This document shows, piece by piece, positions 7,889 to 16,755 of a stretch of 64,000 nt of DNA. Source of the DNA: Pseudomonas sp. GTDB lineage: Bacteria > Pseudomonadota > Gammaproteobacteria > Pseudomonadales > Pseudomonadaceae. The stretch is from the NCBI GenBank assembly GCA_030656145.1, contig JAUSOF010000028.1, positions 1 to 64,000 of the forward strand. Reading direction: 5' to 3'. The notes below the pieces were generated by a model, which was given only the letters and a program-made list of their open reading frames with translations, was not told the origin of the DNA and searched no databases. A program made the translations under genes and the position numbers. The number at the start of each line of letters is the position of its first letter. Within the stretch, counting starts at the first letter, position 1.

Positions 7889-9181
7889 ATGCTGGAACGA
7901 ATCTTCCACCTCAAAGCCCATCACACCACGGTGCGCACCGAGGTCCTCGCCGGTCTCACCACCTTCCTGACCATGGCCTACATCCTCTTCGTCAACCCCA
8001 ATATGCTGGCCGAAACCGGCATGGACAAGGGCGCCGTGTTCGTCGCTACCTGCCTGGCGGCGGCCATCGGCTCGGCGATCATGGGCCTGGTGGCCAACTA
8101 CCCGATTGCCCTGGCACCGGGCATGGGCCTCAACGCCTTTTTCACCTACACCGTGGTGCTGACCATGGGTCATACCTGGCAGGTGGCGTTGGGCGCGGTG
8201 TTCCTTTCCGGGGTGATATTTTTCCTGCTGTCGATCTTCAAGATCCGCGAGTGGATCATCAACAGCATCCCCATGGCCCTGCGCGCCGGCATAGCCGCGG
8301 GCATCGGTCTGTTCCTGGCGATCATCGCGCTGAAGAACGCCGGCATCGTGGTCGACCATCCAGCCACCCTGGTGACACTCGGCGACCTGAGCCAGGGCGG
8401 CGCGCTGCTGGCCTGCCTGGGCTTCTTCGTGATTGCCGCGCTGGCTTACCGGCGCGTCACTGGCGCGGTAATGATCGGCATCCTGCTGGTCACCGGCCTG
8501 TCGATCATGCTCGGTCTGTCGCAACTACAGGGCGTGGTATCGATGCCGCCGTCGCTGATGCCCACGCTGATGCAACTGGACATCATGGGCGCGCTGGATA
8601 TCGGCTTGCTCAGCGTGATCTTCGCCTTCCTGTTCGTCGACCTGTTCGACACGTCCGGCACCCTGGTTGGCGTGGCGCAAAAGGCCGACCTGCTGGACAA
8701 GGACGGTAAGATGCCGCGCCTCGGTCGTGCCCTGCTGGCTGACAGCACGGCGACCATGGCCGGCGCCGCACTGGGCACCAGCACCACCACCAGCTATATC
8801 GAATCCGCTGCAGGCATCAGTGCCGGTGGGCGCACCGGCCTGACCGCCTGCGTGGTCGCCCTGCTGTTTCTCCTCAGCCTATTCTTCGCCCCGCTGGCGG
8901 GTGCGGTGCCGGCCTTCGCCACTGCGCCGGCGCTGCTGTTCGTCGCCGTACTGATGATGAGCAGCCTGGCACAGATAGACTGGGACGACCTCACCGTCGC
9001 CGCGCCCGTGGTGGTCGCCGCGCTGGCCATGCCACTGACCTTCTCGATCGCCAACGGCATCGCCTTCGGCTTTATTGCCTGGACCCTGGTCAAGCTGGTG
9101 GCCGGCCGCTGGCGCGACCTCAATCCGGCGTTGGTGGTGTTGTCGCTGTTGTTCGTGATCAAGCTGGGGTGGTTCGCTTAG
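7889..9181 (+). CDS. NCS2 family purine (guanine/hypoxanthine or adenine) permease
   Basis: A 430-residue inner-membrane protein with about 14 hydrophobic segments. The N-terminal RTEVLAGLTTFLTMAYILFVNP and the ALAPGMGLNAFFTYTVV motif place it in the AzgA-like branch of NCS2 proton symporters (PbuG/GhxP/AdeP group). FVDLFDTSGTLVG and GTSTTTSYIESAAG (about residues 252-315) are further family signatures. It imports purine bases. The start follows CAGGGAGTCCTGC. An in-frame ATG at 7697 would add 64 residues that the family lacks. A 264-base untranslated leader therefore precedes it. Confidence 0.9.
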   Translation: MLERIFHLKAHHTTVRTEVLAGLTTFLTMAYILFVNPNMLAETGMDKGAVFVATCLAAAIGSAIMGLVANYPIALAPGMGLNAFFTYTVVLTMGHTWQVALGAVFLSGVIFFLLSIFKIREWIINSIPMALRAGIAAGIGLFLAIIALKNAGIVVDHPATLVTLGDLSQGGALLACLGFFVIAALAYRRVTGAVMIGILLVTGLSIMLGLSQLQGVVSMPPSLMPTLMQLDIMGALDIGLLSVIFAFLFVDLFDTSGTLVGVAQKADLLDKDGKMPRLGRALLADSTATMAGAALGTSTTTSYIESAAGISAGGRTGLTACVVALLFLLSLFFAPLAGAVPAFATAPALLFVAVLMMSSLAQIDWDDLTVAAPVVVAALAMPLTFSIANGIAFGFIAWTLVKLVAGRWRDLNPALVVLSLLFVIKLGWFA

Positions 9182-9194
9182 TAACGCAGCACAC

Positions 9195-9268
9195 TGTAGG
9201 AGCCCGCTTGCTGGCGATCCGCTCGAATTGATCGCCAGCAAGGGCTAGATGTCCCCCTGGTTCCTACA
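9195..9268. repeat. REP element, copy 1
   Basis: The core is a perfect 13-bp inverted repeat, CTTGCTGGCGATC / GATCGCCAGCAAG (9207-9219 / 9230-9242). TGTAGGA at the left and TCCTACA at the right end bracket it. It is the same family as the element at 58256-58330 and typical of Pseudomonas REP sequences. It lies between the permease gene and trmA. Confidence 0.85.
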
Positions 9269-9323
9269 CCGACTGCATACATTTCAACGCTGGACACTTG
9301 TCCGCCCGCTTTCCGAGTCCCTC

Positions 9324-10412
9324 ATGAGCCGTTCCCAATTCGATCCCGCCAGCTACGCCGCCCAACTCGCCGAGAAGCAAGCCCGCCTGGTCGAGCTGCT
9401 GGCGCCCTTCGCTGCTCCAGCACCGGAGGTATTCGAGTCGCCGCGCGAGCAGTACCGCCTGCGCGCCGAGTTCCGCCTGTGGCGTGAAGACGGCAAGCGC
9501 CATTACGCGATGTTCGAGGCCGGCGACAAGTTCACCCCGATCTTCTTCGACGACTTCCCCATCGCCAGCGCGCAGATCAATGCGCTGATGCCGCGCCTTA
9601 AAGCCGCCTGGCAGGCCAGTGAGGTGCTTTCTTTCAAGCTGTTCCAGGTCGAGTTTCTCACCACCCTGAGTGGCGACGCGCTGATCACCCTGTGCTATCA
9701 CCGCCCGTTGGATGCGGCCTGGCAAGTCGAGGCGGAGAAGCTCGCTGCCGACCTGCAGGTGAGTATCGTCGGCCGATCCAAGGGCAAGCGCATCGTTATC
9801 GGCAGGGATTTCGTCGAGGAAAAACTGCAGGTCGCTGGCCGCACCTTCAGCTACCGCCAACCGGAGGGCGCCTTTACTCAGCCCAACGGTGAGGTGAATC
9901 AGAAGATGCTCGCCTGGGCCTACGAAGCGCTCGGCGAACGCCAGGATGACCTGCTGGAGTTGTACTGCGGCAACGGCAACTTCACCCTGCCGCTGGCCAC
10001 CCGGGTGCGCAAAGTACTGGCCACCGAGATCAGCAAAACCTCGGTCAACGCCGCACTGGCCAACCTGACCGACAACAGCGTGGACAACGTGACCCTGGTG
10101 CGCCTGTCTGCCGAAGAGCTGACCGAGGCGCTGAATGAAGTGCGGCCATTCCGCCGCCTGGCCGGCATCGACCTGAAAAGCTACGAATTCGGCAGCGTGT
10201 ACGTCGACCCGCCGCGCGCCGGCATGGACCCGGACACCTGCGAACTGACCCGGCGCTTCGAACGGATTCTGTATATTTCCTGCAACCCGGAGACCCTGGC
10301 CGCCAATATCGCCCAGCTCAGCGACACCCATCGGGTGACCCGCTGCGCGCTGTTCGACCAGTTCCCCTACACCCACCACATGGAGTCGGGGGTGCTGCTG
10401 GAGCGGCGCTAA
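9324..10412 (+). CDS. trmA: tRNA (uracil-5-)-methyltransferase
   Basis: A 362-residue enzyme that methylates U54 of tRNA with S-adenosylmethionine to give ribothymidine in the T-loop. The SAM-binding motif [15 protein letters not shown] is at about residues 211-225. The catalytic nucleophile is Cys320 in ISCNPETL, and the general base is Glu354 in [12 protein letters not shown] at the C-terminus, both matching E. coli TrmA (Cys324 and Glu358). Length is near the 366 of E. coli. I chose the ATG at 9324 (MSRSQFDP) over an upstream one that overlaps the REP element. Confidence 0.96.
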   Translation: MSRSQFDPASYAAQLAEKQARLVELLAPFAAPAPEVFESPREQYRLRAEFRLWREDGKRHYAMFEAGDKFTPIFFDDFPIASAQINALMPRLKAAWQASEVLSFKLFQVEFLTTLSGDALITLCYHRPLDAAWQVEAEKLAADLQVSIVGRSKGKRIVIGRDFVEEKLQVAGRTFSYRQPEGAFTQPNGEVNQKMLAWAYEALGERQDDLLELYCGNGNFTLPLATRVRKVLATEISKTSVNAALANLTDNSVDNVTLVRLSAEELTEALNEVRPFRRLAGIDLKSYEFGSVYVDPPRAGMDPDTCELTRRFERILYISCNPETLAANIAQLSDTHRVTRCALFDQFPYTHHMESGVLLERR

Positions 10413-10433
10413 GCTGGCAGCTTAGCTGCCAGC
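10413..10433. terminator. Bidirectional hairpin between trmA and a convergent DUF4345 gene
   Basis: GCTGGCAGC / GCTGCCAGC form a perfect 9-bp stem with a TTA loop right after the trmA stop. It can serve both converging genes; no clear T-tract is present. Confidence 0.55.
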
Positions 10434-10439
10434 CACCGT

Positions 10440-10826
10440 CTACGCGCGCCTCAACCCGCGCAAGGCCCAGAAGGCTAACCCGGCAAAGACCACCTCGATC
10501 AGCAATGCCAGCAGGTTAAACGTCTGCTGGGCACCTCCGTCGAGCCACAAGCCACCGATGCGCGCCAATCCCAGCGAGCTGTAGAGCAGCACCAGCAGGG
10601 TCAGGGCGGCGCGGGCCAGATCGAGGCGACTGAGGGCCAAGGCCAGGAACGCCGCCAGACCGATCTGCAGGCCGCCGTAATAGGCGCGTACATCGGTCGC
10701 CGCAGCAGGCGCCATCAGCAACATCCCGCTGAGATTGGCCATCTCGTGGGGACGAACGAAATAAGCCAGGCCCAAACCGGCCAGCGACACCAACTGAATC
10801 AACAGAATCACCCGTGCAAACAACAT
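10440..10826 (-). CDS. DUF4345 small inner-membrane protein
   Basis: A 128-residue protein with four predicted membrane helices. The central RAYYGGLQIGLAAFL segment (about residues 46-60) is typical of DUF4345 proteins. Function is unknown. The ATG at 10826 is preceded on the minus strand by AAGGGAG at 6 bases. It is divergent from the DUF411 gene and convergent with trmA. Confidence 0.72.
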   Translation of the reverse strand: MLFARVILLIQLVSLAGLGLAYFVRPHEMANLSGMLLMAPAAATDVRAYYGGLQIGLAAFLALALSRLDLARAALTLLVLLYSSLGLARIGGLWLDGGAQQTFNLLALLIEVVFAGLAFWALRGLRRA

Positions 10827-10958
10827 CGCCAGCTCCCTTACCCGATTAAATATCTGCGCAGCATAGGCTGCCCAAGGCATATCCGGATACAGCCGCTGAT
10901 TTGGCCCCCATGCCGGACGGCGTTATGCTCGGCCAACGCCCCACAGTGGAGTTCCCGC

Positions 10959-11393
10959 ATGCGCCCGTTAATCCTTATCGCCGGCCTGTTCGCCGGTCTC
11001 GTCCAGGCTGCAGAGCCGATCAGTATCGACGTACACCGTGACGCCAATTGCGGCTGCTGCACGGCCTGGATCACTCACCTGCAGGACAACGGCTTCAGCG
11101 TCAACGACCACGTCGAAAGCGACATGAGCGCGGTCAAGCAGCGCCTTGGCGTACCGCCACGCCTGGCCTCCTGTCACACCGGGGTGATCGACGGCAAGTT
11201 CGTCGAGGGCCACGTACCGGCTGTCGACATCCTCAAGCTGCGCCAGCAGCCTGACCTGCTCGGTGTCGCGGTACCGGGCATGCCGACCGGCTCGCCGGGC
11301 ATGGAGATGGGCGATCGCAAGGATGCCTACCAGGTCATCGGCCTCGACCAGCAGGGCAACGAGCGCGTGCTGACCAACTATCCGGGCAACTGA
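10959..11393 (+). CDS. DUF411 periplasmic metal-binding protein
   Basis: A 144-residue protein with a signal peptide (residues 1-17, ending VQA) and the DUF411 signature: VHRDANCGCCTAWITHL with a CxCC motif (about residues 28-31), a later conserved SCHTGVIDGKFVEGHVPA, and a Met-rich loop GMPTGSPGMEMGDR. DUF411 proteins often sit beside copper or silver resistance genes and are thought to bind such metals. No metal pump is adjacent here, so the metal role rests on the family alone. Confidence 0.82.
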   Translation: MRPLILIAGLFAGLVQAAEPISIDVHRDANCGCCTAWITHLQDNGFSVNDHVESDMSAVKQRLGVPPRLASCHTGVIDGKFVEGHVPAVDILKLRQQPDLLGVAVPGMPTGSPGMEMGDRKDAYQVIGLDQQGNERVLTNYPGN

Positions 11394-11522
11394 GAGCGTG
11401 TGCAAAACGCTCGCCTACCGCGGGCGCTGCACATTCGTCAGTCTGCCCGGGCGGCGATCCGTTAGCAGGCAGGGCGGCTAGCGACAACCCGCCAGCTATA
11501 TGCCGCGCCGCTGGGCGGCGAA

Positions 11523-12410
11523 CTACTGCGCCCAGGGCGGCGGCGGTTCTTCGCCGACGGGCGCGTCTTCGGCGTTCAGCAGTGCCTGACGGCGCGCTTC
11601 CTCGGCCAGGGTGGCCTTGATCTCGCGCATCACCGCGTCGATATCGGCGGCCTCTTCAGGGTCATCAAATTCGCCGGTCAGCGGGCTGTCCGGGGTCAAT
11701 TCACCGACCTCGTACAGCGCCCACATTTCCTTGGCGTACTTGCTGAACTTGAGCTCCGGGGCGAACTGGCCGAAATAGGCAGACATATTGCCCACATCGC
11801 GCTCGAGCATGCTGAAGGCATGGCTGTTGGCGGCGGCATCGACGGCTTGCGGCAAGTCGATGATCACCGGGCCTTCAGGCCCCAGCAGCACGTTGAACTC
11901 GGACAAGTCACCGTGCACCAGACCGGCGCAGAGCATCTTGACCACTTCACCGATCATGAAGGCATGGAATTCGCGGGCGTCTTCCGGGTGCAGGTCAACG
12001 TCATTGAGGCGCGGCGCAACGTCGCCCTCATCGTCGAGCACCAGCTCCATCAGCAGCACACCCTCGAGAAAGTCGTAGGGCTTGGGCACGCGCACCCCGG
12101 CGCCAGCCAGATGGAACAGAGCGGCCACTTCGGCGTTCTGCCAGGCATCTTCCTGGCCTTTGCGGCCGTACTTGGTGCCCTTGGTCATGGCCCGCGTATC
12201 GCGGCTGCTGCGCACCTTGCGACCTTCCTGGTACTGCGCGGCCTGACGGAAACTACGCTTGTTGGCCTCTTTGTAGACCTTGGCGCAGCGCAATTCATCA
12301 CCGCAGCGTACAACGTACACCGCAGCTTCCTTGCCACTCATCAGCGGGCGTATCACTTCGTCGACCAGACCAGCCTCGACCAGGGGTTCAATACGTTTTG
12401 GCGTCTTCAT
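11523..12410 (-). CDS. RIO1-family serine/threonine protein kinase
   Basis: A 295-residue atypical kinase. The ATP-binding segment contains MSGKEAAVYVV with the catalytic lysine in CAKVYK (about residues 25-47). The catalytic loop is LVHGDLSEFNVLL with Asp and Asn (about residues 163-175), and the metal-binding loop is IIDLPQAVD. RIO kinases act in ribosome maturation in eukaryotes and archaea; the bacterial role and substrates are poorly known. The C-terminus is acidic with a Pro-rich tail. The 5' leader on the minus strand holds a small hairpin. Confidence 0.88.
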   Translation of the reverse strand: MKTPKRIEPLVEAGLVDEVIRPLMSGKEAAVYVVRCGDELRCAKVYKEANKRSFRQAAQYQEGRKVRSSRDTRAMTKGTKYGRKGQEDAWQNAEVAALFHLAGAGVRVPKPYDFLEGVLLMELVLDDEGDVAPRLNDVDLHPEDAREFHAFMIGEVVKMLCAGLVHGDLSEFNVLLGPEGPVIIDLPQAVDAAANSHAFSMLERDVGNMSAYFGQFAPELKFSKYAKEMWALYEVGELTPDSPLTGEFDDPEEAADIDAVMREIKATLAEEARRQALLNAEDAPVGEEPPPPWAQ

Positions 12411-12756
12411 TAGCTTTAATCAGGGGTCCTGTGTTGCCCTATTCGCGTATAGGGCCCCGTTATACGGCAATCCTGCGACAGAACCCAGCCCATGGATCGC
12501 CATGTGTCTAATTGCCGACCAATAAATATTGCCGAAAAATCGTCTTGGCCAGCGAAAAACAGCGCTACATGCCCACCAGGCATTGCAAGTTGGCGTTGAG
12601 CGCAGCCTCGGCTTGGCTCGCGCAACAGTTAACCGGGACATCGCAAAAATCAGGTCGGCAACGGCGCCTGCGCGCAGCCTGTTTAAAAGCGCGATTCGCA
12701 TTGGCGTGATCGGCGCAAGGGTCGACAATCAAGGCATCATTTCGTGGAGCTGCGCC
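12411..12756. other. Divergent promoter region between the RIO kinase and ada genes
   Basis: A 346-base region with no supportable gene. A perfect 7-bp stem GCCCTAT / ATAGGGC (12436-12442 / 12449-12455) lies 25 bases from the RIO kinase start, in its 5' leader. The ada gene has GTGGAGCTGCGCC before its ATG. I could not identify an Ada-binding box with confidence. Confidence 0.5.
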
Positions 12757-13872
12757 ATGCTCGACCCCGACCTCTGCTGGCAAGCCGTCTGCGCCCGCGA
12801 TGCCATGCGCGATAACCAGTTCGTCTTCGCCGTACGCTCCACTGGCATCTACTGCCGGCCGAGCTGCCCGGCGCGCCGACCGCTGCGGCGCACTGTCAGC
12901 TTCCATGCCGATGCGCAGAGTGCAGAAGCCGCCGGTTTCCGTCCATGCCGACGCTGCTCGCCGCAGGGTGCAAGCCCGGCCGAACAGCTGGATACGCTGG
13001 TTACCGCCGCCTGCCGCCTGCTGGTCGAGCAGGACAAAACACCTAGCCTGGCCCAACTCGCCGCGCGCATTGGCCTGTCCGCCTCGCACCTGGCGCGTGC
13101 CTTCAAGGCGCGCACCGGGCTGACGCCCAAGGCCTGGGCCGACGCGAACCGCCGCACGCAACTGCAAGCCAGCCTGCCGCAGGCCGAGTCGGTACTCGAT
13201 GCGGCGCTGGCAGCCGGCTATTGCGGCACCCGCGCGCTGTACGAACACAGCGACGGCTTGAGCCCGGCCCAACGACGCCGGCAAGGCGCCGGTGAAACCC
13301 TGCGTTATGCCATCGCCGCCTGCCCGCTCGGTCAGTTGCTGCTGGCGAGCAGCGCCAAGGGCGTCTGCGCCCTGTTGTTCGGCGACACCGCCGAAACGCT
13401 GCAAAGTGAGCTGCGCCAGCGCTTCGCCGCCGCCCAGCTGCAGCGCGACGACGCCGACCTCGGCAGCTGGCTGCAGCAGGTCATCGCGCAAATCGAAACC
13501 CCACAGCGGGCCGCGCAGTTACCCCTGGACTTGCGCGGCACGGTGTTTCAGCAGCAGGTATGGCGCGCGCTGCGGCAAATCCCGGTCGGCCAGACCCGCA
13601 GCTATGGCGAACTGGCCGCCAGCATCGGCAGCCACCCGCGTGCAGTGGCGCGGGCCTGCGCGAGTAATCCGCTGGGGTTGCTGGTGCCCTGCCATCGGGT
13701 GATCGGCGCCAATGGCGCGCTGAGCGGTTACCGCTGGGGGCTGGCGCGCAAGGTCGCGCTGCTCGAGGGCGAAACCCTGGCAGCAGATGGACGAGCGGGC
13801 GCATCTGGTAGCCAATCCGACCCCGTGAAACAATACGCGCCCACACCCGCGCAGCCCACCGGAGCCGCATGA
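12757..13872 (+). CDS. ada: Bifunctional DNA-repair methyltransferase and transcriptional activator Ada
   Basis: A 371-residue protein with the full Ada layout. The N-terminal zinc domain has Cys33, Cys37, Cys64 and Cys67 (CRPSC...CRRC); the first takes methyl groups from phosphotriesters. An AraC-type helix-turn-helix (SLAQLAARIGLSASHLARAF, residues 97-116) follows. The C-terminal O6-methylguanine methyltransferase has PCHRV with acceptor Cys312. Methylated Ada activates alkylation-repair genes, including itself. The protein has about 25 extra C-terminal residues compared with E. coli Ada (354). The stop overlaps the start of the next gene (ATGA), indicating coupled translation. Confidence 0.95.
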   Translation: MLDPDLCWQAVCARDAMRDNQFVFAVRSTGIYCRPSCPARRPLRRTVSFHADAQSAEAAGFRPCRRCSPQGASPAEQLDTLVTAACRLLVEQDKTPSLAQLAARIGLSASHLARAFKARTGLTPKAWADANRRTQLQASLPQAESVLDAALAAGYCGTRALYEHSDGLSPAQRRRQGAGETLRYAIAACPLGQLLLASSAKGVCALLFGDTAETLQSELRQRFAAAQLQRDDADLGSWLQQVIAQIETPQRAAQLPLDLRGTVFQQQVWRALRQIPVGQTRSYGELAASIGSHPRAVARACASNPLGLLVPCHRVIGANGALSGYRWGLARKVALLEGETLAADGRAGASGSQSDPVKQYAPTPAQPTGAA

Positions 13873-14174
13873 ACCTGACTGAACTCACCACCCGCTTGCA
13901 CGCTATCCGCGATCGCAACGACTGGCAGCAATTCCACAGCCCGAAAAACCTGGCCATGGCCGCGAGTGTGGAGATGGCCGAACTGGTGGAAATCTTCCAG
14001 TGGCTGAGCGAGGCGCAATCGCGCCAGCTTAGCGCCGAGCGGCTGGAGCATGCCGGCCAGGAAGTGGGCGATATCGTGCTTTATCTGCTGCTGCTGTGCA
14101 GCGAACTGGGCATCGACATGGAGCAGGCAGTGCGCGCCAAGCTGGCCGATAGCGAACGGCGGTTCACCCCATGA
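13869..14174 (+). CDS. MazG-like nucleotide pyrophosphohydrolase
   Basis: A 101-residue all-alpha protein of the MazG / RS21-C6 (dCTPase) group. The metal-binding pattern is split between VEMAELVEIFQW (about residues 34-45) and EVGDIVLYLLLL (about residues 65-76). Small relatives hydrolyse non-canonical or excess (d)NTPs to monophosphates. Its ATG overlaps the ada stop codon, and its own TGA overlaps the cmoM start, so the three genes are almost certainly co-translated. Together with Ada this suggests a role in cleaning damaged nucleotides, which is inference. Confidence 0.85.
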   Translation: MNLTELTTRLHAIRDRNDWQQFHSPKNLAMAASVEMAELVEIFQWLSEAQSRQLSAERLEHAGQEVGDIVLYLLLLCSELGIDMEQAVRAKLADSERRFTP

Positions 14175-14920
14175 GCGACCGGCATTTCGATGAACTGGCA
14201 ACGCGCTTTGCCGAGAAGATCTATGGCGGCGCCAAGGGTGCGATTCGCCTGGCGGTACTCCAGGCCGACCTGGCCGAGGTCCTGCCGGATCGGCCGCTAC
14301 GGGTGCTGGATATAGGCGCAGGCCTGGGCCATATGGCGCTGTGGTTGGCCGAACGCGGCCATCAGGTGACCCTGGCCGAGCCGGCTAAACCGATGCTCAA
14401 TGGCGCCCGCGAGCGCTTTGCCGCCGCCGGGCAACAGGCGACCTTTATCCAGGCGCCCTGGCAGGACCTGCTCGGCCAGCTTCAGCAACCCTACGACCTG
14501 GTGGTCTGCCACGCGGTGCTCGAGTGGCTGGCCGAACCGGCGGCCATACTGCCGGTGCTGCACCAGCTTTGCGCGCCCGGCGGCTGGCTGTCGCTGGCCT
14601 TCTACAACAAGGATGCGCTGATCTACCGTAACCTGCTCAAGGGCCATTTCCGCAAGCTGCGCAAGGCCGAGTTCGCCGGCGAGAAGCAGAGCCTGACCCC
14701 GCAGCAGCCGATAGATCCGCGCGAGCTGGCGACGCAACTCGAGGCGTATTGGCAGGTCGAAAGCCAGAGTGGCATCCGGGTTTTCCATGACTATATGCCC
14801 CGTGAGTTCCAGGCCAAGGCCGAGCTGATCGACCTGCTGGAAATGGAGCTGGCCTACCGCCGCCACCCAAGTTTTGCCGGCCTGGGCCGCTATCTGCACT
14901 GGATCTGCCGCCCGCACTGA
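14171..14920 (+). CDS. cmoM: tRNA 5-carboxymethoxyuridine methyltransferase
   Basis: A 249-residue SAM-dependent methyltransferase closely resembling E. coli CmoM (SmtA) along its length: a DRHFDELATRFAEKIYGGAKG opening, SAM motif VLDIGAGLGHMALWLA (about residues 45-60), CHAVLEWLAEP, GGWLSLAFYN, and the late GIRVFHDYM. CmoM converts cmo5U to its methyl ester at the wobble position of tRNA. It starts inside the preceding gene (ATGA overlap) and is followed at 12 bases by a lipoprotein gene with a strong AGGAGG site. Confidence 0.87.
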   Translation: MSDRHFDELATRFAEKIYGGAKGAIRLAVLQADLAEVLPDRPLRVLDIGAGLGHMALWLAERGHQVTLAEPAKPMLNGARERFAAAGQQATFIQAPWQDLLGQLQQPYDLVVCHAVLEWLAEPAAILPVLHQLCAPGGWLSLAFYNKDALIYRNLLKGHFRKLRKAEFAGEKQSLTPQQPIDPRELATQLEAYWQVESQSGIRVFHDYMPREFQAKAELIDLLEMELAYRRHPSFAGLGRYLHWICRPH

Positions 14921-14932
14921 CAGGAGGCGACA

Positions 14933-15529
14933 ATGAACCGCATAGCACTGTTGTTCTGCCTGACTCTGGCCGCCTGCCAGAGCCAGAACCCTTATATGGC
15001 GCAGTCCACTGCATTGCCGCCAGCCCCCGCGCATATCGGCAGCCAACTAGACCGCAGCGCCTACCCGGCGCCAGCGCGTGATTATTCGCGCTACCGCAAC
15101 TGGACCTGGCGCGACGGCCAACCACCAGCCGGCAGTGCCTGGGCCAGTTCGGCGCTGGTACAAGAGGCGCTGAGTAACGCCCTCGATCAGCGCGGCCTGC
15201 GCCCAGCCCAAACCGGTGTGGCCGCAGACCTCGAAGTCAGCAGCGCGATACACCTGGAGCGGCGCATTCGTCAGGTCGCCGATCACTATGGCGGCTATTA
15301 CGGCCACAGCCGCTACTCGAACGACTATGGCCTGCGGGGCAGTACACCGCTGGTGCGTACCTATGAAGAAGAGGTATTGGTAGTGCGCATCGACCTGTTC
15401 GACGGCCAGGACGGCCAGCCCGTGTGGAGCGGCAGCGCCGAGATGCTCAGTGACGGCAGTCAGAGCGAACGCAGCAAGGCGCTGCGCGCAGCCCTGCAAC
15501 GCGCCTTGGCCAATTACCCGCCAACCTGA
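14933..15529 (+). CDS. DUF4136 lipoprotein, first of two
   Basis: A 198-residue lipoprotein with a short signal peptide and lipobox LAAC (Cys15). The mature part has the DUF4136 layout: [13 protein letters not shown] near residue 44, an [20 protein letters not shown] segment, a Gly/Tyr-rich loop ([15 protein letters not shown], about residues 119-133), and [22 protein letters not shown]. Ser after the near-Cys Gln gives no inner-membrane retention signal, so outer-membrane anchoring is likely. Function is unknown. It is paralogous to the next gene and in the same operon as cmoM. Confidence 0.82.
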   Translation: MNRIALLFCLTLAACQSQNPYMAQSTALPPAPAHIGSQLDRSAYPAPARDYSRYRNWTWRDGQPPAGSAWASSALVQEALSNALDQRGLRPAQTGVAADLEVSSAIHLERRIRQVADHYGGYYGHSRYSNDYGLRGSTPLVRTYEEEVLVVRIDLFDGQDGQPVWSGSAEMLSDGSQSERSKALRAALQRALANYPPT

Positions 15530-15599
15530 TACAGCGCAATCATCGGCCCTTGGCGCACGCACCGGCGTGAAACCAGCCAAGGACCCAGGAGGTTCTACC

Positions 15600-16163
15600 A
15601 TGCGTTTGCACCTGCTGCTGATCCCCGCCCTGCTGTTGCTCGGCGCCTGCCAAACCACCCAGCTCAATCGGGACTTCGACCCTGGCCGCGACTTCGCTGC
15701 CTACCGCAGCTGGAGCTGGCAGGAGCCGGCCCTGCGCTACAAACCCGACGACCCGCGAATCAACAGCGACCTGACCGAGCAACGCATCCGCAGCGCAGTC
15801 GCCGAGCAACTCGACCAGCGTGGCCTACGCCTGGCGCCTGCGGGAAAGACCGGCGACCTCAAGGTGCAGGCCTGGTTAATCGTCGATAACCGCCAGCAGC
15901 AGGTCAGCACCCATGCTGGCGGCGCCTGGGGCAACCCGTGGGGCGGCGGTTTCTGGGGTGGCCCGACCTACGTCGAAACGCGCACGGTGGATTATCAGGT
16001 CGGCACCCTGCAAATCGACCTGTTCGACAGCAAGGACGGCAAGTTGGTCTGGCGCGGTAGCGCCGCGCAAACCCTGCGCAGCAACCAACCAGGTCCTGCC
16101 GAGCGCAGCGCGGCAATTCGTGAGGCGGTGGCCAAGGTCCTCAGCCAATACCCACCCCGCTAG
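15600..16163 (+). CDS. DUF4136 lipoprotein, second of two
   Basis: A 187-residue lipoprotein with lipobox LGAC (Cys17). It shares the DUF4136 pattern with its upstream neighbour: FAAYRSWSWQEP, EQLDQRGLRLAPAGKTGDLKV, a Gly/Trp-rich loop (GGAWGNPWGGGFWGG, about residues 107-121) and LQIDLFDSKDGKLVWRGSA. The pair arose by tandem duplication with the loop diverging from Gly/Tyr to Gly/Trp. A longer in-frame start at 15450 lies inside the previous gene, whereas AGGAGGTTCTACC precedes this ATG. The role is unknown; it is probably an outer-membrane lipoprotein. Confidence 0.82.
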   Translation: MRLHLLLIPALLLLGACQTTQLNRDFDPGRDFAAYRSWSWQEPALRYKPDDPRINSDLTEQRIRSAVAEQLDQRGLRLAPAGKTGDLKVQAWLIVDNRQQQVSTHAGGAWGNPWGGGFWGGPTYVETRTVDYQVGTLQIDLFDSKDGKLVWRGSAAQTLRSNQPGPAERSAAIREAVAKVLSQYPPR

Positions 16164-16171
16164 GACGCAGC

Positions 16172-16660
16172 ATGAAACCATCACCCGCATTAACCCATCG
16201 CCCGGCGATGGTCGCCGACCTGAGCGCCGTCGCCGCATTCCCACAGAATGCGCAAGAGCTGTTCTTCGCCTACCCGAAGGCCGAGTGGCCGTTGAGCGCC
16301 GATCAACTGGCCGCCGCCATGACCGAGCGCCGCGACAGCACCGTGGTGCTGCTCGATGGCCGGGTCGCCGGCTTTGCCAACTTCTATCAGTGGCATTACG
16401 ACGACCACTGCGCCCTGGGCAACCTGATGGTCGCACCCTGGGCCCGTGGCCAGGGGGTGGCGCATTATCTGGTGGCGGTGATGGAGCAGCTGGCGCGCGA
16501 GCATTACCACGCCAAACGCATGCAGGTGTCGTGCTTCAACGCCAACAGCGCCGGCCTGCTGCTCTACCCCAAGCTTGGCTATGCACTCAGTGGAGTGGTC
16601 GAACGGCGTGACCCACAGGGACAGCGCGTGGCGTTGATCCAGTTCAGCAAAGCGCTGTAA
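16172..16660 (+). CDS. GNAT-family N-acetyltransferase
   Basis: A 162-residue protein with the GCN5-type acetyl-CoA fold. The acyl-CoA pyrophosphate-binding motif A is LMVAPWARGQGVAHYLV (about residues 89-105; R/Q-x-x-G-x-G/A), followed by the NANSAGLLLYPKLGYAL segment typical of motif B. The acceptor substrate cannot be deduced. It starts 8 bases after the second DUF4136 gene and so probably ends that operon. Confidence 0.85.
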   Translation: MKPSPALTHRPAMVADLSAVAAFPQNAQELFFAYPKAEWPLSADQLAAAMTERRDSTVVLLDGRVAGFANFYQWHYDDHCALGNLMVAPWARGQGVAHYLVAVMEQLAREHYHAKRMQVSCFNANSAGLLLYPKLGYALSGVVERRDPQGQRVALIQFSKAL

Positions 16661-16755
16661 GGCAGAACCCTGGCATTTCCATTCTGACCAGACAGCCAGC
16701 TTTCCCGAGCTGATTTCGTGGAATAATTGCGCGCCCCGCCTCTGGAGATGCCGCA

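Noticed and set aside
3560..11520. Apparent repeat shared by the regions near 1857, 3580 and 11394 (GAGAGCGTG...AAAAC; CCCGCCAGCT)
   Set aside because: The shared blocks are short and interrupted; I cannot separate a diverged repeat from chance by eye, so I do not list it as a feature.
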